Below, one piece after another: positions 26,285 to 38,230 of a DNA stretch of 64,000 nt (the first letter of the stretch is position 1; every line of letters starts with the position of its first letter). Origin of the DNA: Antedon mediterranea (Eukaryota; Echinodermata; Crinoidea; Comatulida; Antedonidae); assembly GCF_964355755.1 (NCBI RefSeq), contig NC_092679.1, forward strand, positions 7,812,001-7,876,000. Reading direction: 5' to 3'. The position numbers and the translations under genes were made by a program. The notes under the pieces were generated by a model that searched no databases, was not told the origin of the DNA, and saw only the letters and a program-made list of their open reading frames with translations.

Positions 26285-28126
26285 TCAGCAACGCCTACTA
26301 CTTTCTGGATATTTTATCAATAATGCTTCTTTAAATTGACGGAATAAATACTTGTTTTTTAGGTTTTCTTTATCTTTATTTGAATGAAATCCTGTTTTTG
26401 TTTTATACCCTTTGTGAAGAACGAAAGCATTATCAAGTACAGAAAATGTGTAACCTGCTACGTGTAACTCACACACCTAAAAATTGAAGACAAAAAAAGT
26501 ATTATATTCAAAATAATTTACACCATAGCTATTATTTTTTTTTTAAATCCTAAGAATTAAACAAAAATGGTCTTATTTTGGACAGCCTAAAAAATGTTTA
26601 GTGATTTTATTATTAAAAAATATTCAAACCACAAACATTTCTGAGATTAAATTTGATAAAAATACTGTAAACAAAAACTTACTTGACTAATGCGATTAAA
26701 ACCATACTGTTTAAACCGTTCGTCATACAATGGTACATCATTACTACTGATGTAAAACGGTTCCCATGGATCAACCCAATTGCGACTATATGCAACATTA
26801 AGTCCTTCAGTAGGCTGTAATATAAAAACAATAGTAAAAACTCTATCATTGATTTGACAATATAAATTGACCAATTATTTGCTTTGTTACAAATGGGAAT
26901 AAAATTTAACTAGGCTTTGAGTTTTCAATGAGAAAAAGAAATACTTTCTACAATTTTTGTTCTTTTTAAATTGTTATTTGTATTACGAATTAAAAGACGT
27001 TTACTATATAATTTCTAAATAAAATTTAATATTGAAATTATTTGTATTGATTTATTAATTATTTTATACATAATATTTAATACAATTTAAATTGACACTT
27101 CAATTCAAGTTTATCTAACAGGAGCATTGTTTTTTTTTCAAGTATTTTCTGGTTTTTACCTATGTTTATATTAAATCCACAGCAATGGTAAATTACCTTT
27201 ATTTTACACCAATTTTTATAATCTGTAGGGTATTGACACTTTTGACAAACTTCAATATAAAAAGGTCTAACACCATCATCAAAATTGTCTAATATTTCTT
27301 GTTTTGTAGTTGGTATATTATTGAAACTATCAAAAAGTTCAAACGCTGGAACTACATACACCGCATTATTATTAGTAATACTTCCTGATGAACTAGTTCT
27401 TTGAATAAAACTTAAGAAATCTGCACGTAAATGTTTACTTGGAATCATATCGATGTCTATTACAAAAATAAAAGTTGATTGTACTCCAACACGAGCGACA
27501 TTTCTCAGCAAATTATTTGGGTATGCAATTCCTGAAAAATCATAATTTTGCGTTAATAAATTATGATTTTTGAGGACCTGCATAATATTCTTGCACGGAA
27601 CATCAAACATTTCAAGAATTTGTTGTCGGTTTTCATTAATTTCATGAAATGTGAATGGATATACTAGATGAAATGCAACATTAGTCCGAATTTTTTGGAA
27701 ACATTCATGTAAAATTAAAATAGCAGAATCAGCAATTTGTATTTGATCTTCAGTTGTAAAAACTGCAACAGAAATTGGACCTTCCCATTCTTCAGATAAT
27801 TCAATTAAATGATATAGATGATTTACTGAACATTGTGTAACAATCGTTAAATCATCATTTGCTATAGTACTGGTTGATTCTCTGTAGTGTGAAACATCAT
27901 AATGTTGATGAATTTTGTATTGTCCACTCCAGTCAATCTTAGTTTCAGACTGCCGTTTCTCCTGCAATGTTAAAAGACTTCGGTGAAGTTTACCAGACCA
28001 TGTCTGGGCCTGGCGCTTCGTTGTCTTTTCGTCAAGCAAAGAAAGCATTATCCAATGTACAAATTGTAAAACTACAAGCAATATGACTAGACTATAAATT
28101 AATAATTTTACACAGCTACATCTCAT
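26285..28126 (-). CDS. B4GAT1: B4GAT1, beta-1,4-glucuronyltransferase 1
   Basis: Golgi type II membrane enzyme that adds glucuronic acid to the xylose of the O-mannosyl glycan on alpha-dystroglycan, priming matriglycan synthesis by LARGE. Exons 27197..28126, 26683..26814 and 26285..26476 (minus strand, all phase 0) give 417 residues, against 415 in human as I recall. Visible: a short cytoplasmic tail and TM anchor (about 8-30), a stem, then a GT49-type domain. The metal-binding DxD is DID at 224-226, inside [10 protein letters not shown]. Further conserved blocks are [36 protein letters not shown] and CELHVAGY, and the C-terminus ends SSRRC as in vertebrates. ATG 28126 precedes the TM anchor directly. 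The ~97 bp repeat array begins only about 190 bp upstream, so the promoter is short or embedded in repeats. Confidence 0.95.
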
Positions 28127-28316
28127 ACTGAAGATATTATGGTAGGGTTAATTGTTAGAATACACAACTTAAACAACATCTCGCTCTCGAAAAACCTGAA
28201 TCAAATACAAATCTGATTCTGATCCGACCTTTAATTTATAACTTTTGACATGACCCTTAACAAAAGATGAAAAAAAAAACCGAAATAGAGGGAGGTATAT
28301 TCAGAGCGTCATTTCG

Positions 28317-30255
28317 CATTTAATATCTTTTCGTATGTTAATACACTGTGCTCAAGTGGACACAATTTGGATCCAGACGAGCACAGTGATATAAAATAGA
28401 AAAAAGTCACTGAATTTTAATATCTTTTCGTATGTTAATACACTGTGCTCAAGTGGACCCAATTTGGAGCCAGTGGAGCACAGTGATATAAAATAGAAAA
28501 AAGTCACTGAATTTTAATATCTTTTTGTATGTTAATACACTGTGCTCAAGTGGACCCAATTTGGCGCCAGGAGAGCACAGTGATATAAAATAGAAATAAG
28601 TCATTGAATGTTAATATATTTTCGTATGTTAATACACTGTGCTCAAGTGGACCCAATTTGGCGCCAGTGGAGCACAGTGATATAAAATGGAAAAAGTCAC
28701 TGAATTTTAATATCTTTTCGTATTTAATATACACTATGCTCAAGTGGACCCGATTTGGAGCCAGGGGAGCACTGTGATATAAAATAGAAATAAGTCACTG
28801 AATTTTAATATCTTTTCGTATGTTAATACACTGTGCTTACGTGGACCCAAGTTGGCGCGCGCGCCAGTGAGCACAGTAATATAAAATAGAAAAAAGTCAC
28901 TAAATTTTAATATCTTTTCATATGTTAATACACTGTGCTCAAGTGGACCCAATTTGGAGCCAGGGGAGCACAGTGATATAAAATAGAAATAATTAAGTCA
29001 CTGAATTTTAATATCTTTTCGTATGTTAATACACTGTGCTCAAGTGGACCCAACCCAATTTGGAGCTAGGGGAGCACAGTGATATAAAATAGAAATAAGT
29101 CACTGAATTTTAATATCTTTTCGTATGTTAATACACTGTGCTCAAGTGGACCCAATTTGGAGCCAGTGGAGCACAGTGATATAAAATATAAATAAGTCAC
29201 TAAATTTTAATATCTTTTCGTATGTTAATACACTGTGCTCAAGTGGACACAATTTGGAGCCAGGGGAGCACAGTGATATAAAATAGAAAAAAGTCACTGA
29301 ATTTTAATATCTTTTCGTATGTTAATACACTGTGCTTACGTGGACCCAAGTTGGCGCGCGCGCCAGTGAGCACAGTAATATAAAATAGAAAAAAGTCACT
29401 AAATTTTAATATCTTTTCGTATGTTAATACACTGTGCTCAAGTGGACCCAATTTGGAGCCAGGGGAACACAGTGATATAAAATAGAAATAAGTCACTGAA
29501 TTTTAATATCTTTTTGTATGTTAATACACTGTGCTCAAGTGGACCCAATTTGGAGCCAGTGGAGCACAGTGATATAAAATAGAAATAAGTCACTAAATTT
29601 TAATATCTTTTCGTATGTTAATACACTGTGCTCAAGTGGACACAATTTGGAGCCAGAGGAGCACAGTGATATAAAATAGAAAAAAGTCACTGAATTTTAA
29701 TATCTTTTCGTATGTTAATACACTGTGCTCAAGTGGACCCAATTTGGAGCCAGTGGAGCACAGTGATATAAAATAGAAAAAAGTCACTGAATTTTAATAT
29801 CTTTTTGTATGTTAATACACTGTGCTCAAGTGGACCCAATTTGGCGCCAGGAGAGCACAGTGATATAAAATAGAAATAAGTCATTGAATGTTAATATATT
29901 TTCGTATGTTAATACACTGTGCTCAAGTGGACCCAATTTGGCGCCAGTGGAGCACAGTGATATAAAATGGAAAAAGTCACTGAATTTTAATATATTTTCG
30001 TATTTAATATACACTATGCTCAAGTGGACCCGATTTGGAGCCAGGGGAGCACTGTGATATAAAATAGAAATAAGTCACTGAATTTTAATATCTTTTCGTA
30101 TGTTAATACACTGTGCTTACGTGGACCCAATTTGGCGCGCGCGCCAGTGGGCACAGTAATATAAAATAGAAAAAAAGTCACTAAATTTTAATATCTTTTC
30201 GTATGTTAATACACTGTGCTCAAGTGGACCCAATTTGGCACCAATGGGAGCACAG
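28317..30255 (-). repeat. Left array of ~97 bp hairpin monomers (element 1)
   Basis: About 20 head-to-tail copies of a ~97 bp unit. Each unit holds CACTGTGCTCAAGTGG, a short spacer with CCCAATTTGG, and CCAGTGGAGCACAGTG, which can fold into a hairpin. An AT-rich linker follows (TATAAAATAG, AAGTCACTGAATTTTAATAT, CTTTTCGTATG). Some units carry a GGCGCGCGCGCC insertion. Short open frames across the units are by-products of the repeat. A matching array in opposite orientation lies at 32213-33420. Confidence 0.93.
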
Positions 30256-30529
30256 GGAAATAGTCACATACAAAAACATCGAGAAAAAATACTTCTGGAA
30301 TTAAAAAATATTTCAAACTTGGCATGTTCGATATCGGTTACTCCATCCGTAAACCAAAAGAAAAAATAGTTACAAGCCACATCAGTAATTTTAATAACGT
30401 GCGTTCGCTTAAGATAATACTTATGGAAAACATACAATTCCGACACATATTATGTTAAACTCTAATAATGATTTTGACAACAACAACAAAAAACGGTTAG
30501 GAATTCGATTTTTTCCCTGTAAATTGAGC

Positions 30530-31343
30530 AACTTAAATTAAAAATATACCAAGAAATATATATTGAAATCAAGGAGTATTTTTTTTTTACAAAAGAAATG
30601 CTCGTATGTTAATACACTGTGCTCCAGTGGATCCAATTTGGCGCCAGTGGAGCACAGGGAAATAGTCACATACAAAACTTCTAGAAAAAATATTTATCGA
30701 ATTCAAAAATATTTCAAACTTGGTATATAAGTTCAATATCGGTTACTCCATCCGTAATGCAAAAGAAAAATTAGTTTCAAGCCACATTAGTGATTTTAAT
30801 AACTTGCGTTTGTCTAAGATAAATACTTATGAAAGAACATACAATTCCAACACATTTTTTTAAACTTTAGCGATTAAAAAAAAGACATTATGTTAAAAAT
30901 ATGAATTATGTAGTAACATATTGAACGTGTAGTAACCTATTGAACGTATACTACCAAATTTCAAATGTGTAGGACAATTATTTTATGACGATCAAAATTT
31001 AAAGTTTAAAAAATGTGTTGGAATTCTATGTTCTATCATAAATATACATTTTAAACGAACGAAAATTACTAAAATCACTGATATGGCTTGAAACTAATTT
31101 TTCTTTTGCATTACGGATGGAGTAACCGATATTGAACTTATATACCAAGTTTGAAATATTTTTGAAATCCAGAAGTGTTTTTTCTTGATGTTTTTGTATG
31201 TGACTATTTCCCTGTGCTCCACTGGCGCCAAATTGGATCCACTGGAGCACAGTGTATTAACATACAAACATTTCTGTTGTAAAAAAAAAATACTCCTTGA
31301 TTTCAATATATATTTCTTGATATATTTTTAATTTAAAGCTCAG
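30530..31343. mobile_element. Nested foldback element inside element 1
   Basis: The arm from about 30530 to 30880 is matched by the reverse complement of about 31000-31343. Outer ends TTAAATTAAAAATATA, then ATTGAAATCAAGGAGTA, and each arm contains one hairpin monomer plus the same TCGGTTACTCCATCCGTAAT segment as element 1. It is a related, diverged sequence inserted near the centre of the larger element. The segment 31344-31924 is non-repetitive here, with nothing recognised. Confidence 0.7.
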
Positions 31344-32212
31344 GTACAGGCATGAATTTTAAATATAATATTTGGTTAATTGTACATAAATCAAATATTT
31401 GTAACAGAAATCGAGACGAAAAAACATGAACTTCCCTTAATATGGTCAAATAAAAAATTTGGCAAAATTCTTCCATAAAAACCAGGAAGACTTTTTTTCA
31501 GTAGTTAGGTAGTTAACCTAATGTAATAACATGTCTGGTGACTCCCTAGATGGTGGAAAAAGATGGTGGATATACGGTGGATAATTTTTGCTATAGCATG
31601 AAAATAAAAATTTGAAGTTGAATAAAAATATCAGAAATGTAATATTCGAGTTATATTACCTATATTTAGTCATCTGATAACATTTTTTACCACACTGTTT
31701 ATTTTTCATAGCTTTTTAAAATGCCTCTCTATTTACAAAATTTGTGTACAAAAGAATAGAGATTTTACTGTGTAATTTGAACTATCCCCCCACTGATAAG
31801 AAAGTGCTTATTTTCAACAAGCTTGTGTAACACAAATAAAATCCCAAAAATTATGAAACATAGGGGAAACTATAGATCGATAATTATTGGAATGTATGAT
31901 CAATATAAATTTTTTGCCCGCACCTGGCCTTTAAGTTGCTCAATTTACAGGGGAAAATCGAATTCCTAACCGGGTTTTTTTTTGTTAAAATCATTATTAG
32001 AGTTTAACATATGTGTCGGAATTGTATGTTTTTTTTCGTAAGTATTATCTTAAGCAAACGCAACAAGTTATTAAAATCACTGATGTGGCTTGAAACAATT
32101 TTTTCTTTTGGTTTACGGATGGAGTAACCGATATTGAACAAATATACCAAGTTTGAAATATTTTTAAATTCCAGAAGTATTTTTCTCGATGTTTTTGTAT
32201 GTGACTATTTTC

Positions 32213-33420
32213 CTGTGCTCCCATTGGTGCCAAATTGGGTCCACTTGAGCACAGTGTATTAAATCACGAAAAGATATCATAATTTAGTGACTTTTTTCTA
32301 TTTTATATCACTGTGTGCTCACTGGCGCGGCGCGCGCCAAATTGGGTCCACGTGAGCACAGTGTATTAACATACGAAAAGATATTAAAATTCAGTGACTT
32401 ATTTCTATTTTATATCACTGTGCTCCACTGGCTCCAAATTGGGTCCACTTGAGCACGGTGTATTAACATACGAAAAGATATTAAAATTCAGTGACTTTTT
32501 TCTATTTTATATCACTGTGCTCCACTGGCTCCAAATTGGGTCCACTTGAGCACGGTGTATTAACATACGAAAAGATATTAAAATTCAGTGACTTTTTTCT
32601 ATTTTATATCACTGTGCTCCACTGGCTCCAAATTGGGTCAACTTGAGCACGGTGTATTAACATACGAAAAGATATTAAAATTCAGTGACTTTTTTCTATT
32701 TTATATGACTGTGCTCCTCTGGCTCCAAATTGGGTCCACTTGAGCACAGTGTATTAACATACGAAAAATATTCAAATTCAGTGACTTATTTATATTTTAT
32801 ATCACTGTGCTCCACTGGCTCCAAATTGGGTCCACTTGAGCACGGTGTATTAACATACGAAAAGATATTAAAATTCGGTGACTTTTTTCTATTTTATATC
32901 ACTGTGCTCCACTGGCTCCAAATTGGGTCCACTTGAGAACAGTGTATTAACATACGAAAAGATATTAAAATTCAGTGACTTATTTTTATTTTATATCACT
33001 GTGCTCCCCTGGCTCCAAATTGGGTCCACTTGAGCACAGTGTATTAACATACGAAAAGATACTAAAAATCATTGACTTATTTCTATTTTATATCACTGTG
33101 CTCTCCTGGCTCCAAATTGGGTCCACTTGAGCACAGTGTATTAACATACGAAAAGATATTAAAATTCAGTGATTTATTTCTATTATTGTGCTCCCCTGGC
33201 TCCAAATTGGGTCCACTTGAGCACAGTGTTATTAACATACGAAATAATATTAAAATTCAGTGACTTATTTCTATTTTGTATCACTGTGCTCCTCACTGGC
33301 GCCAAATTGTGTCCACTTGAGCACAGTGTATTTACATACGAAAAGATATTAAAATTAGTGACTTATTTCTATTTTATATCACTGTGCTCCACCGGTGCTG
33401 AATTTGGTCCACTGGAGCAG
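32213..33420 (+). repeat. Right array of ~97 bp hairpin monomers (element 1)
   Basis: About 12-13 copies of the same unit as 28317-30255 but inverted (TTGGGTCCACTTGAGCACAG then TATTAACATACGAAAAGATA). One unit again has the GC-rich insertion (about 32325). The array ends with a shortened hairpin, and unrelated sequence begins at about 33421. Confidence 0.93.
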
Positions 33421-33879
33421 TTACCGTAGTACTATTTCTAATTCGTAAGTAAATAAAGGCATAAATGGCGCTCCGTAGAAGTAGAGAATGCTCGATCGTC
33501 GAAGAGCTATATTTCCTATACCATCCTGGCTAGTTGAGAATTCTCAACTATTTTATGTTTTTTTCTACCTTTCTGGAAAATGATATAATCCAAATTGTAT
33601 TAATACTACCAGTAGTAAACATTTAGAAACACTTGCATACCTTCACTAATTTTAGTTGTTTGTAGTTTAAGACAATCTTAGTGATATTTAAATGAAAACA
33701 ATACGATAAAAACTATTGTGTCTGTATTTTACAAGACTATGACTTCCGTATAACGTGCATTGTGGGTACTTCAATTTTTATAGAAAAGCTAGGGAATCCT
33801 AATTCAGTATGGGGGCGGGGCAACCAAACTGGCTTATCAAATCAAAGCACAGTAAAGCAAAGGATAAAATTAATGTACG

Positions 33880-35440
33880 ATCCAGTTTACCACTGTTCTC
33901 AACTATAGTCATTTTAGTATACTTGAGCACAGTGATAAAGAATAGGATAAACTTAATAATATACAACAAAAAACATTAATGTACGATCCAGTTTAACACT
34001 GTTCTCAACTATAGTCATTTTAGTATACTTGAGCACAGTGATAAAGAATAGGATAAACTTAATAATATACAACAAAAAACATTAATGTACGATCCCATTT
34101 AACACTGTTCTCAACTATAGTCATTTTGGTATACTTGAGCACAGTGATAAAGAATAGGATAAACTTAACAATATACAACAAATAGCATTAATGTACGATC
34201 CAGTTTACCACTGTTCTCAACTATAGTCATTTTGGTATACTTGAGCACAGTGATAAAGAATAGGATAAACTTAACAATATACAACAAATAGCATTAATGT
34301 ACGATCCAGTTTAACACTGTTCTCAACTATAGACATTTTGGTATACTTGAGCACAGTGATAAAGAATAGGATAAACTTAACAATATACAACAAAAAACAT
34401 TAATGTACGATCCAGTTTAACACTGTTCTCAACTATAGTCATTTTGGTATACTTAAGCACAGTGATAAAGAATAGGATAAACTTAACAATATACAACAAA
34501 TAACATTAATGTATGATCCCGTTTAACAACACCGTTCTCAACTATAGTCATTTTGGTATACTTGAGCACAGTGATAAAGAATAGGATAAACTTAACAATA
34601 TACAACAAATAACATTAATGTATGATCCCGTTTAACACTGTTCTCGACTATAGTCATTTTGGTATACTTGAGCACAGTGATAAAGAATAGGATAAACTTA
34701 ACAATATACAACAAATAACATAATGTACGATGTAGTTTAACACTGTTCTCAACTATAGTCATTTTGGTATACTTGAGCACAGTGATAAAGAATAGGATAA
34801 ACTTAACAATATACAACAAAAAACATTAATGTACGATCCCGTTTAACACTGTTCTCAACTATAGTCATTTTGGTATACTTGAGCACAGTGATAAAGAATA
34901 GGATAAACTTAACAATATACAACAAATAGCATTAATGTACGATCCCGTTTAACACTGTTCTCGACTATAGTCATTTTGGTATACTTGAGCACAGTGATAA
35001 AGAATAGGATAAACTTAATAATAAACAACAAATAGCATTAATGTACGATCCCGTTTAACACTGTTCTCGACTATAGTCATTTTGGTATACTTGAGCACAG
35101 TGATAAAGAATAGGATAAACTTAATAATATACAACAATTAACATTAATGTACGATCCAGTTTAACACTGTTCTCAACTATAGTCATTTTGGTATACTTAA
35201 GCACAGTGATAAATAATAGGATAAACTTAATAATATACAACAAATAACATTAATGTATGATCCCGTTTAACACTGTTCTCGACTATAGTCATTTTGGTAT
35301 ATTTGAGCACAGTGATAAAGAATAGGATAAACTTCGAATAAACAGCAAATAACATTATTGTACGATGCCGTTTAATACTGTTTTAAACTATAGTCATTTG
35401 GGTATAATTAATCACAGATAAAGAATAAGATCAACTTTAA
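33880..35440 (+). repeat. Left array of ~106 bp hairpin monomers (element 2)
   Basis: About 15 copies. The unit contains CACTGTTCTCAACTATAG, TCATTTTGGTATACTTGAGC, ACAGTGATAAAGAATAGGAT, AAACTTAACAATATACAAC and ATTAATGTACGATCC. CACTGTTCTCAA pairs with TTGAGCACAGTG to form a hairpin. The last copy, near 35340-35440, is degenerate. Confidence 0.93.
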
Positions 35441-36250
35441 TACTATTTATTAAATAAAAAAAACTAATTCTATATTAACATATATTATTTACATATACTT
35501 TCACTGCTGATTTCTAGTATAAACAGGCCATAGGCCTATACATGGCTGCAGTCGCGTGCTCAAATTTGAGTTGGTGTTTACCGACCGACCGACCGACATA
35601 GTGAGCTGTAGAGTCGCGTTTGCACGCTACTAAAAAGTTCACAAAAACCGTAGGACGGGCACAGGGGAGTTTGTTCGAAACTCCAACCCCTCTCCTGGCT
35701 ATGCGTTTAGGTTTGTCATGCCTCCTTTACAAACCAAGATTATTAGAATACTATTAGGAGGATCAAACACAATTCTTGTTGCCAGATTTCATTGACATTA
35801 CAGGTATGAAGTCTATCAATATACAGTACCGCTTAATACAATACTTGTTGAGGCCATATCCATCTATACATTTTAGTGTTATTTCACTTTAAAAAAGTCG
35901 ATTTATATCAATACTCATCAACATACGATATAACGATAGAATTTATTGCAACTTGTCTATGTCGTATTCATCTACAAATAAAGTGTCTATTACCGTACTT
36001 TTAAAAATCTATTTATATCAATACCTATCAACGTATGTACGTGTGCATATTATATATACAAAAATATATACATCAACATAAATGTCATATCATCTACAGT
36101 CATTAGTGTTATTTCACTTTTAATATTAGTAAATCCAAAAACAAAATACTGAAATAATAACAATGCTGTGGTCTCAATGGAGATACAAAAAAAGAAGCGA
36201 AAAGCTAAATCAAAACGATAAAGTAAAACCGCCAGAAAAGTTAGCAGAGT

Positions 36251-36277
36251 TTTCGGGCAACACTAGCCCTTCATCAG
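36251..36277 (-). ncRNA. Hammerhead-ribozyme-like core (fragment)
   Basis: On the minus strand CTGATGA is followed by a GGGC/GCCC stem with an apical loop and then GAAA, the conserved core spacing of hammerhead ribozymes. I could not find a proper stem III with a cleavage triplet, so it may be inactive or a partial copy from a Penelope-like or retrozyme element. Confidence 0.45.
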
Positions 36278-36390
36278 TGCAAGTGAGGGTACTTAGTGTT
36301 ATTTAACGTTTAGTCGATTTATATCAATACACTCATCAACATATGTACGTGCAATTCACGTCTACAATCAATAGTGTTAATTCCACTTTT

Positions 36391-36648
36391 TCTTTAACAT
36401 TTAATTTTACATTTTTAAGTGAAATTTTAATTTTTGGTTCCGATCTTCTTTCGAATTGTGAAAATGCTTTATTATTTTATTATGTACAACAATTTCTTGT
36501 TAATTATGGAAGATTTAATTGATGTTTCTGTTAGTTGTTTTAAAATGTTGTATTTGTTAATCTGAGGCGCCTTGAAGCTAAGATGGTTCCATCTTGTAAG
36601 GCGCCTCTGTGTAATATACTGAATAAAAAAAAAAAAAAAAAAAAAAAA
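36391..36648 (+). mobile_element. Poly(A) retrocopy with target-site duplication
   Basis: A 258 bp insert ending in a run of about 28 A, flanked by the direct repeat AATTCCACTTTT (36379-36390 and 36649-36660). Before the tail is a strong hairpin: GAGGCGCCTT (36564-36573) pairs with AAGGCGCCTC (36598-36607). It is probably a SINE or 5'-truncated LINE copied by target-primed reverse transcription. Confidence 0.8.
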
Positions 36649-37299
36649 AATTCCACTTTTAAAAGTCGATTTACATCAATATACTCATCAACATATGTAC
36701 GTGTCCACGTCATATTCATTTACAAATCGGTGTTATTTCACTTTTCGAAGTCAATTATATCAATATAGGCCTACTCATCAACATATGTACGTGCAATTCA
36801 CGTCATATTCATATATGATCAATAGTGTACAACTAATAGTGTTATTTCACTTTTAAAAGTCGATTTATATCAATATACTCATCAATAAATGTACTTGTCC
36901 ACGTCATATTCATCTACAATCAATAGTGTTATTTCACTTTTAAAAGTCGATTTATATCAATATACTCATCAACATTATGTACCGTACGTGTCCACGTCAT
37001 ATTCATCTACAAATAGTGTTATTTCACTTTTAAAAGTCGATTTCTATCAATATACTCATCAACATATGTAAATCGTGTCTACGTCATATTCATCTACAAA
37101 TATTAGTGTTATTTCACTTTTCAAAGTCGATTTATATAAATATACTACTCATCAACATAATGTACGTGCAATTCACGTCATATCTATCTACAATCATTTG
37201 TGTTAATTCCACTTTTAAAAGTCAATTTATATCAATTACTTATGAACATATGTACGTGTCCGCGTCATTCATCTACAAATATTATAGTGTTATTATGTT

Positions 37300-38230
37300 T
37301 TTCATATTATCACTGTGCTCAAGTATATGAAAATGACTATAGTTGAGAACAGTGTTAAACAGAATCGTGTACATTAATGTTTTTTTGTTGTATATTGTGC
37401 TCAAGTATACCAAAATGACTATAGTTGAGAACAGTGTTAAACGGGATCGTACATTAATGTACGTTTTTTGTTGTATATTGTTAAGTTTATCCTATTCTTT
37501 ATCACTGTTCTCAAGTATACCCAAATGACTATAGTTGAGAACAGTGTTAAACTGGATCGTACATTAATGTTATTTGTTGTATATTATTAAGTTTATCCTA
37601 TTCTTTATCACTGTGCTCAAGTATACCAAAATGACTATAGTTGAGAACAGTGTTAAACGGGATCGTACATTAATGTACGTTTTTTGTTGTATATTGTTAA
37701 GTTTATCCTATTCTTTATCACTGTTCTCAAGTATACCAAAATGACTATAGTTGAGAACAGTGTTAAACTGGATCGTACATTAATGTTATTTGTTGTATAT
37801 TATTAAGTTTATCCTATTCTTTATCACTGTGCTCAAGTATACCAAAATGACTATAGTTGAGAACAGTGTTAAACGGGATCGTACATTAATGTACGTTTTT
37901 TGTTGTATATTGTTAAGTTTATCCTATTCTTTATCACTGTTCTCAAGTATACCAAAATGACTATAGTTGAGAACAGTGTTAAACGGGATGGTACATTAAT
38001 GTTTTTTGTTGTATATGGTTAAGTTTATCCTATTCTTTATCAGTGTTCTCAAGTATACCAAAATGACTATAGTTGAGAACAGTGTTAAACGGGATCGTAC
38101 ATTAATGTTTTTTGTTGTATATTGTTAAGTTTATCCTATTCTTTATCACTGTGCTCAAGTATACCAAAATGACTATAGTTGAGAACAGTGTTAAACGGGA
38201 TCATACATTAATGTTATTTGTTGTATATTG
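37300..38230 (-). repeat. Right array of ~106 bp hairpin monomers (element 2)
   Basis: About nine copies of the 33880-35440 unit in inverted orientation (ACTATAGTTGAGAACAGTG, then GATCGTACATTAATGT). Alternating sub-variants (GTACGTTTTTTG versus TTATTTG) suggest two-unit amplification steps. Confidence 0.92.

Larger units (their letters stand above)
28317..33420. mobile_element. Element 1: giant inverted repeat/foldback structure
   Basis: The arm 28317-30540 (tandem array plus 290 bp unique sequence) is mirrored by 31925-33420. The unique inner parts 30256-30540 and 31925-32212 are clear reverse complements (GTTACTCCATCCGTAAACC; TAAATTGAGCAAC). The middle contains a second, nested inverted repeat and no transposase-like frame. 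The architecture fits a foldback-type DNA transposon with tandem arrays in its arms; no target-site duplication could be fixed. Confidence 0.75.
35870..37295. repeat. ~80 bp tandem repeat in the core of element 2
   Basis: The unit contains TAGTGTTATTTCACTTTTAA, AAGTCGATTTATATCAATA, CTCATCAACATATGTACGTG and CACGTCATATTCATCTACAA. At least ten imperfect copies, interrupted by a hammerhead-like insertion (about 36135-36295) and a poly(A) retrocopy (36391-36648). Confidence 0.85.

Noticed and set aside
28546-33429. Many similar open frames (GPLEHSVLTYEK..., LFYITVL...) across the repeat arrays
   Set aside because: They are translations of the ~97 bp tandem monomer and change with unit length; there is no start context, splice logic or domain.
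34592-37528. Open frames with repeated KYTKMTIVENSVKR or YQYTHQHYVPYV-like peptides
   Set aside because: Same reason: in-frame readings of the ~106 bp and ~80 bp tandem repeats.
28317-38230. A CRISPR array
   Set aside because: The repeats are 97-106 bp units with no unique spacers, in an intron-bearing animal genome with no cas genes.
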